From assembly GCF_026013365.1 (NCBI RefSeq), contig NZ_JAPDOE010000008.1, positions 62,001 to 126,000 of the forward strand: DNA of 64,000 bases, written 5' to 3'. The notes beneath the pieces are model-generated. The model was given only the letters and a program-made list of their open reading frames with translations, did no database searches and was not told the DNA's origin. Below are positions 53,760 through 62,670 of the stretch, piece after piece. Positions within the stretch are counted from its first letter, which is position 1. Each line of letters opens with the position of its first letter. The translations under genes and the position numbers were made by a program. This DNA is from Paenibacillus sp. LS1 (GTDB lineage: Bacteria; Bacillota; Bacilli; Paenibacillales; Paenibacillaceae).

Positions 53760-54260
53760 TTGCCAACCAGCAAGAAGGAACAAATTATTTTCGGATTAAT
53801 GATGTGTACAGGAATGGTCTTGGTCATGATGTTCTTCAATCTATGGCACAGTGGGTTACTCGGCAAGATGTCCCCGCTTGAGATACTGCTTCAATTCATA
53901 TTATGTTTTGTCATCGCGTTTCTGGTGGAATCCTTCATTGTTGGCCCTGTAGCGAGAAAGATTGCTTTTTCCTTGCCCTATGACAAGTCCAACAAGATTT
54001 TGGGTGTACTCGCCATGTCATTTTTCATGGTGATTGGCATGGTTCTGATCATGTCCTTGTATGGAATGATTTCAGCATATCTTGCAGACCAATTAAGTGG
54101 GGTATCCGTACTCCGTACGTACCTTCATACAATCGCTCGTAACTTCAGCCTGGCGCTTCCATATCAATTGATCATTTTGGGACCCCTCGTACGATATGTA
54201 TTCGGTAAATTCATCAAGGATAACGGGCCCGTAATGCCTGTCGTTAACAAAAATGTGTGA
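53760..54260 (+). CDS. DUF2798 tandem membrane protein
   Basis: 166 residues. TTG 53760 is preferred because AGAGAGG stands nine bases upstream; ATG 53751 abuts that sequence. Four membrane segments are arranged as two similar halves (IIFGLMMCTGMVLVMMFFNL / LGVLAMSFFMVIGMVLIMSL), each ending in a polar GP-containing segment (VESFIVGPVARKIA / QLIILGPLVRYVF). Small proteins of this family have no known function. It stands alone. Confidence 0.75.
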   Translation: MPTSKKEQIIFGLMMCTGMVLVMMFFNLWHSGLLGKMSPLEILLQFILCFVIAFLVESFIVGPVARKIAFSLPYDKSNKILGVLAMSFFMVIGMVLIMSLYGMISAYLADQLSGVSVLRTYLHTIARNFSLALPYQLIILGPLVRYVFGKFIKDNGPVMPVVNKNV

Positions 54261-54381
54261 TGCAACTGAGCCCAGAGTATTTCCTGGGCAATCTTGTGCA
54301 ATTGAATAGATTGTATTCTCACCTTTAATGAAAGGTGATCAGAGAGGCAAAGATAGTGTACTTGCCACCATGATTACATGG

Positions 54382-54576
54382 CTAACGAATCGAGGACACC
54401 TTATTAGGCCAGTTCTTAGAAATTGAAAAATCTAACGAATCTCAGCGGCGTTATTATGCAAAAAACCTCCGAAAAGGCATTTAATTGAAGCTAATTATCT
54501 ATAATAACGTCTCTAGGATTCGTTAGATTTCAAATATGCGGAAATGGAGGGGAATAGCGTGTGCTAGGTTCGTTAG
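54382..54576. repeat. Palindromic four-unit intergenic repeat, copy B
   Basis: Forward units at 54382-54405 (CTAACGAATCGAGGACACCT) and 54432-54455; reverse units at 54503-54526 and 54553-54576. Spacing within each pair is exactly 50 bases and the centre is about 95 bases between inner unit ends, as in copy A (38749-38944). It fills most of the gap between the DUF2798 gene and the convergent MFS gene; no gene is seen there. Confidence 0.82.
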
Positions 54577-54592
54577 AACAGAATAATGCTAC

Positions 54593-54630
54593 AAAAAGAT
54601 GTCCACTGTCAGGTCATGACAGTGGACATC
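54593..54630 (-). terminator. Terminator of the MFS gene
   Basis: GATGTCCACTGTCA-GGTCA-TGACAGTGGACATC, a perfect 14-base stem; on the minus strand it is followed by TTTTT. Confidence 0.85.
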
Positions 54631-54684
54631 TCGATTTCTTTAATAGGTAATTCTAATCCTCAGGACTGGATCGACACAGAACTG

Positions 54685-55920
54685 TTAAGTCGCAGAATTC
54701 GCTATATGTTTGTTCTGCCATTGATACGTAATTACGCTAATGACAAGCAGGCCAACCGCAAAGATGGCAAGCATCCATGCAGACTGATTAACCGCCAGAT
54801 GATCAAGACTCCACCCCGTCGTCAAAGGCAGAATGGCACCGCCAACCCCGCCTGAGGCAATCAAAATGCTGGGTGTGGATTCTTCTGTTCCAGGCAGCAG
54901 TTTACTGGCGAAGACAAGGGCGATGGAGAAAATTCCCGACATCGCAAGTCCAAGCAGTAAGATAATGAGAAATGCAGACCAGATTTGGTTTGTAAATGGG
55001 AATACCATTAACAAAAGAACAGCCGCGAGACAACTGTACAGGACATACACGCGGTATTGGAATTTCTCTGCGATATACCCGGCGAAGAGTCGTCCCACAG
55101 ACATAGCAATCCAGAAACAGGTTACGCTAAGCGCTGCTCCGGCTTCCTTCATGTTCATTTTCTCAATCAGGATCGCTGGCATGAAGTTTGCAAGACTCAT
55201 CTCCGTGCCGACATAAAGGAAGAAGAACAGGACGAATAGGACCAGAAGAGTCAGGTTACGACCACGATAGGTTGGACCAGATGTGCTGGTTGCTGCGGAA
55301 TGCAGTTCACCTGATATCCCAGCAGTGTGTGTATCTACTGGAGCATGAATTGAACCCCGTCTATCCAGCATGTGGTCTAGCTCACCGAATGATCCTTTTG
55401 CCCAGAATATAAAGGTCAGCGCTGCGCAGATCGCAACAACGAGAAATGACAGGCGCCAGTAGCCGGCAGCAATCAGACCGCTGGCCATGAGGGGCATGAC
55501 CATCGCCCCGATCCCGAATAACACTTCCAGTCGACTCATGGCAACGGCGGTATTGTCTTTGATTGCAGCGATGATAATGGTGCCAATGACAGCTTCAACC
55601 ATTCCGAATCCGAAGCCGGCTGCGGGTGCGATGACGAACATCCAACCCCACGGTGGCAACAGCATGTAGGATAATTCTGCAATGCAGAGCAATGCTGTGG
55701 CGATTAACAGACCTCCCCGTTTACCGTAGCGTCTGTTCAGCCATGGAGATAACAATACACCACCCAGGAATCCGGCAAATTGAGCGAAGATCAGCGTTCC
55801 GCCATGGCTATAATCTTTCCCGTAATGTTCAAGTGCAACCGGCAGAATGGAGCCGAGTACAACGTGGGCAAGTCCAATCAGGAAATAGGACAGACATCCG
55901 ATCCACAGTAATTTTTTCAT
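54685..55920 (-). CDS. MFS transporter
   Basis: 411 residues, about 12 membrane segments, AAGGAG before the ATG. Sugar/nitrate-type MFS features are LNRRYGKRGGLLIATALLCI after segment 2-3 and ICFWIAMSVGR-like TCFWIAMSVGRLFAGYIAEK in the second half. The central cytoplasmic loop is long and polar (HAPVDTHTAGISGELHSAAT). It is divergent from the T-box/serS unit. The substrate is unknown. Confidence 0.87.
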   Translation of the reverse strand: MKKLLWIGCLSYFLIGLAHVVLGSILPVALEHYGKDYSHGGTLIFAQFAGFLGGVLLSPWLNRRYGKRGGLLIATALLCIAELSYMLLPPWGWMFVIAPAAGFGFGMVEAVIGTIIIAAIKDNTAVAMSRLEVLFGIGAMVMPLMASGLIAAGYWRLSFLVVAICAALTFIFWAKGSFGELDHMLDRRGSIHAPVDTHTAGISGELHSAATSTSGPTYRGRNLTLLVLFVLFFFLYVGTEMSLANFMPAILIEKMNMKEAGAALSVTCFWIAMSVGRLFAGYIAEKFQYRVYVLYSCLAAVLLLMVFPFTNQIWSAFLIILLLGLAMSGIFSIALVFASKLLPGTEESTPSILIASGGVGGAILPLTTGWSLDHLAVNQSAWMLAIFAVGLLVISVITYQWQNKHIANSAT

Positions 55921-56039
55921 AACGAACTCCTTCTACTTATATACATAAATTGAGGATCACAATAAAGCGCAATCTTGAAGACAAAGTCTATCATAACAGG
56001 ACATGTTAAGTTGTGCCATGAATTCCTGATCGATACAGA

Positions 56040-56286
56040 AGGTTGCAATTTGGTCTGACGTTCGTATATACTGAGACACAACAATTACAGATCGGACCAT
56101 GCCGTTGAAGAGCATCCAACTCGGAGGCGTTTTCGCCAGGGGAGCGATATTTCCCCAAGTTAACCGGAACCGCCCGTTATCGCGGACCAAGAGGCTGGAA
56201 GCAGGATTTCCTGATTCAGCAAGTTGGGTGGCACCGCGAGCAGAGCGCTCCTCGTCCCAAGGGATGAGGGCGCTCTTTGTATTTTT
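56040..56286 (+). promoter_or_regulatory. T-box riboswitch upstream of serS
   Basis: The invariant T-box sequence GGGTGGCACCGCG is at 56226-56238. It is followed by the terminator AGAGCGCTCCTCGTCCC / GGGATGAGGGCGCTCTTT and a T-rich end. Structured leader sequence precedes it from about 56040. Uncharged tRNA(Ser) would favour antitermination. The specifier triplet was not resolved by eye. Confidence 0.92.
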
Positions 56287-56308
56287 ACAGCCAAAGGAGA
56301 CGGTGACC

Positions 56309-57607
56309 ATGTTGGAAATGAAGTGGATTCGGGCACATGCAGAAGAGGTTCAGGCCGCAGCAGACGGGAAAAAAATCAAGATTAACATTTGTACATTATT
56401 AGAGCGGGATGAAGAACGCAGAGCGCTTTTGCAGGAATCGGAAGAAGGACGCAGATTGCGCAATACGTTATCCGCGGACATTGGCAGACTCATGCAAGCC
56501 GGGAATCGGGAAGAGGCCGAGGGTTTGCGGGCCCAGGTGAAACAGCTCAATGAACAGTTGGAACATGTGGAAGCTAGGCTTGCCCCTGTGCAGGAGGAAG
56601 TAACCAAGCTGCAATGGCTGGTGCCCAATATCGTATCCCCGGATACCCCAAATGGCACGTCGGACGCGGATAATGTGGAGTTGCGACGTGTGGGAGAGGT
56701 GCCAACGTTCGAGTATAACGCCAAAGATCACGTGGAAATTGGGGAGTTGCATGATCTGATTGATATTCCCCGTGGAGTTAAGATTGGCGGTACGCGAAGC
56801 TATGTATTAAAAGGCGCTGGCCTGTTATTACATCGGGCAGTACAGCAACTTGCGCTGGACCTGCTGCTGAAGCACGGGTTTACACCGATGGAGGTACCGC
56901 TGATGGTCAGGGAGGATGCATTGGTGAACACCGGATTCTTCCCAACCGGTCGAGATCAGGTCTACGAACTCGAAGGGGAGAACAAATGGCTGGTGGGGAC
57001 TTCTGAAGTGCCGCTAGTTTCGTATTATGCGGATGAGATTGTCGATGTTAAGGGTCCGGTGAAACTGGCCGCGGTATCAACGTGTTTCCGCAGTGAAGTT
57101 GGCTCCGGCGGACGTGATGTACGCGGATTGTATCGTGTGCACCAATTTGCCAAAGTGGAGCAGGTCATCCTCTGTGCCCCTGATGCAGCAGAATCGGAGC
57201 GTATGCTGCAAGAGATTACGGGACACGCAGAGGAATTGCTGCAATTACTTGAACTGCCGTATCGTGTTGTTGCCGTATGTACCGGGGATATGTCGCAGAA
57301 AACGTACAAACAGTATGACATAGAGACCTGGATGCCGAGCAGAGGTGCATATGGAGAAACCCATTCGTCGTCGAATCTGCATGATTTTCAGGCCCGCCGT
57401 TCGAATATTCGTTGCCTGGATGCCGAAGGCAAGTTGGCCTATTGTCACACGCTCAATAATACGGCGGTGGCGTCGCCGCGCATTCTGATTCCTTTGCTTG
57501 AGAATCATCAGCAGGAGGATGGAAGCATCCGCATTCCGGCAGCACTGCGGCCCTATATGGGCGGGGCCGAGAGCTTGATTTTGCCGGAACAGGATGAAAT
57601 GAAGTAG
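56309..57607 (+). CDS. serS: Seryl-tRNA synthetase
   Basis: 432 residues from ATG 56309, nine bases after AAAGGAG; the frame is open through the T-box but that is leader. The N-terminal coiled-coil tRNA-binding arm spans residues ~30-105 (EAEGLRAQVKQLNEQLEHVE). The class II core has motif 2 CFRSEVGSGGRDVRGLYRVH and the serine/ATP site HTLNNTAVASPRILIPLLEN. The location among accessory genes, and the GLYRVHQF variant of motif 2, suggest a second copy rather than the housekeeping enzyme, but this cannot be shown from the window. Confidence 0.93.
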   Translation: MLEMKWIRAHAEEVQAAADGKKIKINICTLLERDEERRALLQESEEGRRLRNTLSADIGRLMQAGNREEAEGLRAQVKQLNEQLEHVEARLAPVQEEVTKLQWLVPNIVSPDTPNGTSDADNVELRRVGEVPTFEYNAKDHVEIGELHDLIDIPRGVKIGGTRSYVLKGAGLLLHRAVQQLALDLLLKHGFTPMEVPLMVREDALVNTGFFPTGRDQVYELEGENKWLVGTSEVPLVSYYADEIVDVKGPVKLAAVSTCFRSEVGSGGRDVRGLYRVHQFAKVEQVILCAPDAAESERMLQEITGHAEELLQLLELPYRVVAVCTGDMSQKTYKQYDIETWMPSRGAYGETHSSSNLHDFQARRSNIRCLDAEGKLAYCHTLNNTAVASPRILIPLLENHQQEDGSIRIPAALRPYMGGAESLILPEQDEMK

Positions 57608-57636
57608 AGAGGTTATGTGACTCTTTAGGAAGTAGA

Positions 57637-57689
57637 AAAGGGGATGTTCCACACGTCATGTTGCATGTGACGATGGACATCCCCTTTTA
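57637..57689 (+). terminator. Terminator after serS
   Basis: AAAAGGGGATGTTCCACACGTCA pairs with TGTGACGATGGACATCCCCTTTT, a very long stem ending in T. Confidence 0.85.
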
Positions 57690-57837
57690 AACGGTAACAC
57701 TATTTAACGAACCGATCTCCTACTATGTTGGGCTAAATTTTAACTGGTCTGGTTAGTGCTTGGATCTAAGATATAGCTTACTGCCTTGATCACAAATTTC
57801 TTCTCTTATGTAAATAAATAAAATTATTTCTTACATG

Positions 57838-58041
57838 TTAACGCAGCTTCCATTCACGCTCGTTAATGATTTCAATTTGTCCAGATTCAAGGGCTTTTTT
57901 AAAACGATTGCGGGCTGTTTTCATCAATAGAACCATCTCGTCTTCAGGACGAATCTTGGTGGATGTCGAAGTGACAATAGCTTTCATACGTTTACGGTTA
58001 TTTTTAGGTGAAACCATATCAAGCAAATTCTTTTCGATCAT
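57838..58041 (-). CDS. Small basic protein, 67 residues
   Basis: ATG 58041 has GGGGGTGGG six bases upstream; the open frame reaches 58107 without a ribosome site. The product begins MIEKNLLDMVSPKNNRKRMK and is basic, helical and cytoplasmic, ending INEREWKLR. Lys/Arg-rich composition could fit nucleic acid binding, but I recognise no family. Confidence 0.6.
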   Translation of the reverse strand: MIEKNLLDMVSPKNNRKRMKAIVTSTSTKIRPEDEMVLLMKTARNRFKKALESGQIEIINEREWKLR

Positions 58042-58221
58042 ACATATCCCACCCCCATCTTTTAGGTTTATTAAAACAGTATTACGCGACCTTCCCATAT
58101 TATACAATGAAAATCATGAATTGTTCCAAGACTCCCACTTACGTTATTCAACTTTATGCAATTCGTATCCGATATAATATAATAGAAGTAAAATATTGGA
58201 TTATGGGAGATGGAGATAGAA

Positions 58222-59328
58222 ATGAATAGAATCAAACTGGCGCTTCGAGGCACGCTTGCCCTCATTATGGCATTAACAATATTGGTCCCCTCGTTGGCCT
58301 TGGCGGCTACAGGTGATGTGACATTGATTGAAATAACCAATAGCAGTCCGCAGAAGATGAGTGTCTCCGAAACAGCTACGCTTCAGGTGATGGCAACAGT
58401 AGAAGGTTTTGATAACAAGCAGGATGTTACCGAAGGTGTGACATGGTCCACCAGTAACGCAACAGTTGCGACGATGGTGAAGGGCAAAGTCAAGGCTGTG
58501 GCCGCGGGCGAAGCAACCATTTTTGCAGAGGTAGACGGGGCTAAAGCCCAGTTGGTTGTGCAGGTGCAGGAGAAGATCAAAAGCATCAAAGCTTCACCGA
58601 ACTCCTATAATTTCGTTAAAGGCAGTGAAAGTACCCTTCCCAAAGTAAGCATTATCCGTGCGAACGGCAAGGAAGAGGATGTGACGTCTGAGATTGTGTG
58701 GTCCGTATCCACTTCTTCGGCTGTGCTGGAAAACGGTAAAATCAAAGGCGTTACACCCGGCAGAGTATTGCTGCAAGGCAAATACGGAACAACGGTTGTG
58801 AAAGTCCCCGTTGCTGTGACGGATGAGATTACCAAAGTTGAGGTTACCCCTGCCACAATGCAGCTGAACATCAAGAAATCCAAAGCGTTGAAGGTCATCG
58901 GCACCTACGCGAATGGTAAAACCATTAACCTTTCTAAACAAGTGATATGGACCTCTTCCAATACGAATGTAGCTATCGTGAAAAATGGAGCAGTCAAGAC
59001 ACTGACAGAAGGACAAGCCACCTTGACAGGAACTTATCAAAATCAGACAATAAAGGCAGAGGTTACCGTTGTGCCTTTGCTCAAAAAGCTGATTACAGGC
59101 CAGAAAAATCTGGTCTTGTCCCCACAAGGAAGTACAACGCTGAGTGTTATGGCCCAGTATGATACAGGCAAAACAACTGTTGTGACCAACAGTGCGGTGT
59201 GGAGCAGCACGAAGCCGGGCGTAGCAACAGTAACGAATGGCAAGATCGTGGCTGTAGGCAAAGGTAAAACGTCCATCACGGCCAAATGGGGCAACAAAAA
59301 AGTGACGATACCTGTTACGGTAAAATAA
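58222..59328 (+). CDS. Secreted protein with Big_2 (Ig-like) repeats
   Basis: 368 residues. ATG 58222 has GGAG six bases upstream. Sec signal ending SLALAA, then four bacterial Ig-like group 2 modules of ~85 residues, each with the pattern VTWSTSNATVATMVKGKVKA / GEATIFAEVDG. Equivalent pieces are VWSVSTSSAVLENGKIKGVT, IWTSSNTNVAIVKNGAVKTL and VWSSTKPGVATVTNGKIVAV. No enzymatic domain or wall anchor. Such proteins are extracellular adhesive or structural modules. It has its own terminator. Confidence 0.88.
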   Translation: MNRIKLALRGTLALIMALTILVPSLALAATGDVTLIEITNSSPQKMSVSETATLQVMATVEGFDNKQDVTEGVTWSTSNATVATMVKGKVKAVAAGEATIFAEVDGAKAQLVVQVQEKIKSIKASPNSYNFVKGSESTLPKVSIIRANGKEEDVTSEIVWSVSTSSAVLENGKIKGVTPGRVLLQGKYGTTVVKVPVAVTDEITKVEVTPATMQLNIKKSKALKVIGTYANGKTINLSKQVIWTSSNTNVAIVKNGAVKTLTEGQATLTGTYQNQTIKAEVTVVPLLKKLITGQKNLVLSPQGSTTLSVMAQYDTGKTTVVTNSAVWSSTKPGVATVTNGKIVAVGKGKTSITAKWGNKKVTIPVTVK

Positions 59329-59421
59329 ATCTTCATATAATGAAGCGATTTGCATCAATAAATTAATTCAGTACATGACATATTAAATTTCATCAATATT
59401 ATCAAGGTAACAGACAAACAA

Positions 59422-59446
59422 GGGGCGTAGACATACGCTCCTTTTT
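59422..59446 (+). terminator. Terminator after the Big_2 protein gene
   Basis: GGGGCGTA-GACA-TACGCTCC followed by five T. Confidence 0.7.
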
Positions 59447-59488
59447 GGATATATAGAAATCTGACGAAATCAAGGAGGGAGCTTGTTA

Positions 59489-60040
59489 ATGACAGATCCA
59501 TTGCAACCGGAAAACTGGCCTGCCTGGGCGACAGAGTCGGTAGAGATTGCTCCGGCCAACCCCAATTGGGGCGCACAGGCTCAGGAAGAAATCCGGCAAC
59601 TCAAACTTCTTCTACAGCAGTTTAACATCCATCAATTCGAACAAATCGGAAGCACATCCATTTCAGGGTTACCCGCCAAACCAATCATTGATCTGATGGC
59701 AGAGGTACATTCATGGGATGACATGGATCTGATTGCCGATCAGCTGAATCCGGTGGGCTGGAACTACGTTCCGCCTGAACTGGATGGACGGGAATACAGA
59801 CGATTCTGGGTCAGGGTTAAGGATGGCAAGCGAGCTGTACACCTTCATCTTATGCGCCCAGGAGAGGAACGTTGGGATCGTCAAATTCGGTTTCGGGATG
59901 TACTGAGAAAACGCCCAGATCTGGTGGAAGCTTACGCTGTCCTTAAGACGAAGCTCGCTGATGAGAATAAAGAAGATAGGGAATCGTATACCGCTGCCAA
60001 AACGCAATTTATTTTACAAGTGCTTGATGAAGGCGTGTAA
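59489..60040 (+). CDS. GrpB family protein (nucleotidyltransferase-like fold)
   Basis: 183 residues; AAGGAGGGAG upstream of ATG 59489. GrpB/UPF0157 hallmarks: QIGSTSISGLPAKPIIDLMA and HLHLMRPGEERWDRQIRFRD, then a C-terminal helix (SYTAAKTQFILQVLDEGV). The fold is related to nucleotidyltransferases. The biochemical role is unknown. First of a run of small same-strand genes. Confidence 0.9.
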   Translation: MTDPLQPENWPAWATESVEIAPANPNWGAQAQEEIRQLKLLLQQFNIHQFEQIGSTSISGLPAKPIIDLMAEVHSWDDMDLIADQLNPVGWNYVPPELDGREYRRFWVRVKDGKRAVHLHLMRPGEERWDRQIRFRDVLRKRPDLVEAYAVLKTKLADENKEDRESYTAAKTQFILQVLDEGV

Positions 60041-60044
60041 TCAA

Positions 60045-60449
60045 TTGAAAAACATGCTCATCAAAGACAGACTGATCTATTTCTTCGCAGTCATGATGAC
60101 CATGGCGGCAGGACTCGCCTCCAGACACTTTGGTGACCGACTACCCAATTGGGTGCATGAACATTCCGGAGACGCATTATGGGCAGGCATGGTTTATTTC
60201 GGAGTACGCATGGTGTGGCCTTGGCGCAGCCTGGTATGGGCGATGTGTTTGAGCTGGATATTCAGCTGGTTGATTGAGTTCTCACAGTTGATTCAGACGC
60301 CTTGGCTGATTGAGATACGCTCAACCGTATGGGGTGCGCTTATCTTAGGGCATGGTTTTCTGGTGATCGATCTGATTCGATATACGGTCGGTATTCTGTG
60401 CATGGTTATAATAGATCGTTATTTCCTGAGAAATAAGATGGTTCGATGA
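60045..60449 (+). CDS. DUF2809 family membrane protein
   Basis: 134 residues from TTG 60045; ATG 60027 (overlapping grpB) and ATG 60054 are alternatives and no ribosome site decides. Four membrane segments; family sequence RHFGDRLPNWVHEHSGDALW and WIFSWLIEFSQLIQTPWLIE is characteristic. Function unknown. Tightly follows grpB. Confidence 0.8.
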   Translation: MKNMLIKDRLIYFFAVMMTMAAGLASRHFGDRLPNWVHEHSGDALWAGMVYFGVRMVWPWRSLVWAMCLSWIFSWLIEFSQLIQTPWLIEIRSTVWGALILGHGFLVIDLIRYTVGILCMVIIDRYFLRNKMVR

Positions 60450-60481
60450 TGTACTCAATTTGAATCATGGAGGTGCTCTGA

Positions 60482-61039
60482 GTGAATGTAGAGAAACTTT
60501 TTGCCGAATCGCCCGAATTCGAAACACAACGGCTGAAGCTGAGACGCCTTGCGATGCATGATCTTGATGAATATTATGCGTTTGCCTCTGATCCGCGAGT
60601 GAGTCAGCAAAGCTTGTGGAAATGCCATGAGACGACGGAGGATTCGATTCAATATATTCAGCGCGTACTGGATAATTATGAACGGAAAACGGTACATATC
60701 TGGGCTTTTATTTTAAAGGAAACAGGGACCTTGATCGGGAGGGGTGGCATCTTTCATATCAACGAACCCATGCAGAGTGCTGAACTGGGATACGCGATAG
60801 CCAGCAGTCAATGGGGCAAGGGTCTCGCAGCAGAAGCGATGCAACCCATCGTGGATTATTGCTTTCGGGAAATGGACTGCAATCGGTTGGAGGGGAAATG
60901 TAATGCAGGCAACATAGGCTCTGAACGCGTAATGGAGAAGCTGGGCATGTCTTACGAAGGTTTGCTACGCAAACAGTTGAAGATCAAAGGTGTATTTACT
61001 GATCAAAAAGTGTACTCCCGTATCCGGGATGATCTATAA
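60482..61039 (+). CDS. RimJ/RimL-type GNAT acetyltransferase
   Basis: 185 residues from GTG 60482 with GGAGG eight bases upstream. Acetyltransf_3 layout: FETQRLKLRRLAMHDLDEYY at the start, the acetyl-CoA loop SSQWGKGLAAEAMQPIVDYC, and RLEGKCNAGNIGSERVMEKL. Similar enzymes acetylate ribosomal proteins or small amines. Target unknown. Confidence 0.9.
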   Translation: MNVEKLFAESPEFETQRLKLRRLAMHDLDEYYAFASDPRVSQQSLWKCHETTEDSIQYIQRVLDNYERKTVHIWAFILKETGTLIGRGGIFHINEPMQSAELGYAIASSQWGKGLAAEAMQPIVDYCFREMDCNRLEGKCNAGNIGSERVMEKLGMSYEGLLRKQLKIKGVFTDQKVYSRIRDDL

Positions 61040-61090
61040 TACTTCCAATGACGCTTAGGGTACATCGCAGAAATTGAAGGAGGCGGAACC

Positions 61091-61420
61091 ATGATCTACA
61101 GTATTATTTCCCGTTCTTTGTGGGAGCAAGTGTCGAAGGGGACTGAGTACGCACCAGATAGCCTGGAGACGGACGGATTCATTCATTGTTCCACCAAGGA
61201 ACAGATTCCATGGGTAGCCGGGCAATATTATGCAGGTCGAACGGATCTGTTATTGCTCAGTATTGATGAGAAGGCGTTAAAGCCTGAACTGGTGTATGAG
61301 GATCTGTACGAATTGAATGAACTATTTCCACATATCTATGGAGAGCTGAATCTGGATGCTGTTCGCAAAGTCATTCCATTTGAACCGAATGCAGACGGTA
61401 CATTCTCATTTCCTGAATAA
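61091..61420 (+). CDS. DUF952 family protein
   Basis: 109 residues, GAAGGAGG upstream. Matches the DUF952 pattern: MIYSIISRSLWEQ, DGFIHCSTKEQIPWVAGQYY, LPPELVYED-like LKPELVYEDLYELNELFPHI and YGELNLDAVRKVIPF. Related in fold to ADP-ribosyltransferase-like proteins, but the function is unknown. Confidence 0.88.
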   Translation: MIYSIISRSLWEQVSKGTEYAPDSLETDGFIHCSTKEQIPWVAGQYYAGRTDLLLLSIDEKALKPELVYEDLYELNELFPHIYGELNLDAVRKVIPFEPNADGTFSFPE

Positions 61421-61489
61421 AATAACATGTGACGTATCTGTCTGAACGTGATCAGGGGTTATATTACTTTTCCGAAGGGCGGTTAACGA

Positions 61490-62080
61490 ATGGATATGAA
61501 TCAGGTTTTTCTGGAAACAGCGGAGAAGCAATTTCTGTATTATAAGCAGCTCGGGGAAAAAGCTATGGCACAACTGGATTCCGAGCAATTATTCCAATCC
61601 TGGAATGAGGACGCGAACAGCATTGCGGTTATCGTAAAACATCTATGGGGCAATATGCTGTCCCGTTGGACCGATGTACTGACAACAGATGGTGAGAAAC
61701 CGTGGCGTGAACGGGACGCCGAGTTCGTGAATGATATTTCTTCCCGGGAAGAGTTGCTCTCCAAATGGGAGGAAGGCTGGAATTGTCTACTCGAAGCCAT
61801 TCGTTCGTTTACTCCGGAACAATTGTCTCATATCATATATATTCGGAATGAAGGTCATACCGTGATGGAGGCCATTATTCGGCAATTGGCACATTATCCG
61901 TATCATGTCGGGCAGATTGTATTTGCTGCGAAAATGCTCAAAGAAACAGCTTGGGACAGTCTCTCCATTCCGAGAAACGGGTCAGATCAATATAACGGCG
62001 GCAAATTTGCCAAGCCGAAGGCGCGCAAACATTTTACAGAAGATGAACTTCATATAGAAAAAGGTGAGGAACAACAATGA
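61490..62080 (+). CDS. DinB-superfamily protein (DUF1572)
   Basis: 196 residues. Four-helix DinB-like bundle with candidate metal His residues in VIVKHLWGNM, RNEGHTVMEA and LAHYPYHVGQI. The family includes metal-dependent thiol transferases and stress proteins. Its stop overlaps the next start by ATGA. Confidence 0.88.
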   Translation: MDMNQVFLETAEKQFLYYKQLGEKAMAQLDSEQLFQSWNEDANSIAVIVKHLWGNMLSRWTDVLTTDGEKPWRERDAEFVNDISSREELLSKWEEGWNCLLEAIRSFTPEQLSHIIYIRNEGHTVMEAIIRQLAHYPYHVGQIVFAAKMLKETAWDSLSIPRNGSDQYNGGKFAKPKARKHFTEDELHIEKGEEQQ

Positions 62081-62670
62081 CTCAAATCGCATTGATTCGC
62101 CATGGAAGCACAGCGTGGAATAAGGAAAAACGTTCGCAGGGACAGACGGATAATCCGCTGGATCAGGATGGAAGGGAACAGGCGGTATTACTTGCTGCGA
62201 GACTGGCCGAGGAATCCTGGGATGCCATCTATGCAAGTGACTTGGAGCGTGCAAGTGAGACGGCTCGCATCATCAGTGAACGCTTGGGCATTCAGGAGAT
62301 TCATCTGGACCCTAGGCTTCGCGAGATGGGCGGGGGACAGGTCGAAGGAACGACGGAAGAGGAGCGTATAGCCAAGTGGGGAGCGGACTGGAGTACCCTG
62401 GATCTGGGACGGGAGCTTGCAGATGCAGGGACTGTTCGAGGCAGTGCGGTGCTGGAGGATATTGTACAGCAGCACCCCGCTGGAAGAGTGATCGTTGTCA
62501 GTCACGGAGCCGTTCTGCGGAATACGCTGCGAGGTCTTGTGCCTGAGCTTGATATCAGAGTGAAGCTGTCCAACACATCCATTACCCGGATCGCAAAGAA
62601 TGAGAATGCATGGCAATGCGAACTGTACAATTGCAGTGTGCATTTGGATTCGTCCAGGGAGTCTCAATAG
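62077..62670 (+). CDS. Histidine phosphatase family protein (phosphoglycerate-mutase-like)
   Basis: 197 residues. The RHG motif is at residues 8-10 (LIRHGSTAWNKEKRSQGQTD), the second catalytic area is SDLERASETARIISERL, and the second His lies in VIVVSHGAVLRNTLRGL. These are the active residues of cofactor-independent small-molecule phosphatases such as PhoE/CobC. Coupled by ATGA to the DinB-like gene. Confidence 0.92.
   Translation: MTQIALIRHGSTAWNKEKRSQGQTDNPLDQDGREQAVLLAARLAEESWDAIYASDLERASETARIISERLGIQEIHLDPRLREMGGGQVEGTTEEERIAKWGADWSTLDLGRELADAGTVRGSAVLEDIVQQHPAGRVIVVSHGAVLRNTLRGLVPELDIRVKLSNTSITRIAKNENAWQCELYNCSVHLDSSRESQ

Noticed and set aside
56099..56308. Possible N-terminal extension of SerRS
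   Set aside because: The region is the T-box leader, including its terminator; SerRS begins at 56309 with a good ribosome site.
57709..57725. Solo TTAACGAACCGATC resembling one unit of the 50-base-phased repeat
   Set aside because: The second half of the unit (CACGTTAT) is absent and there is no partner 50 bases away.
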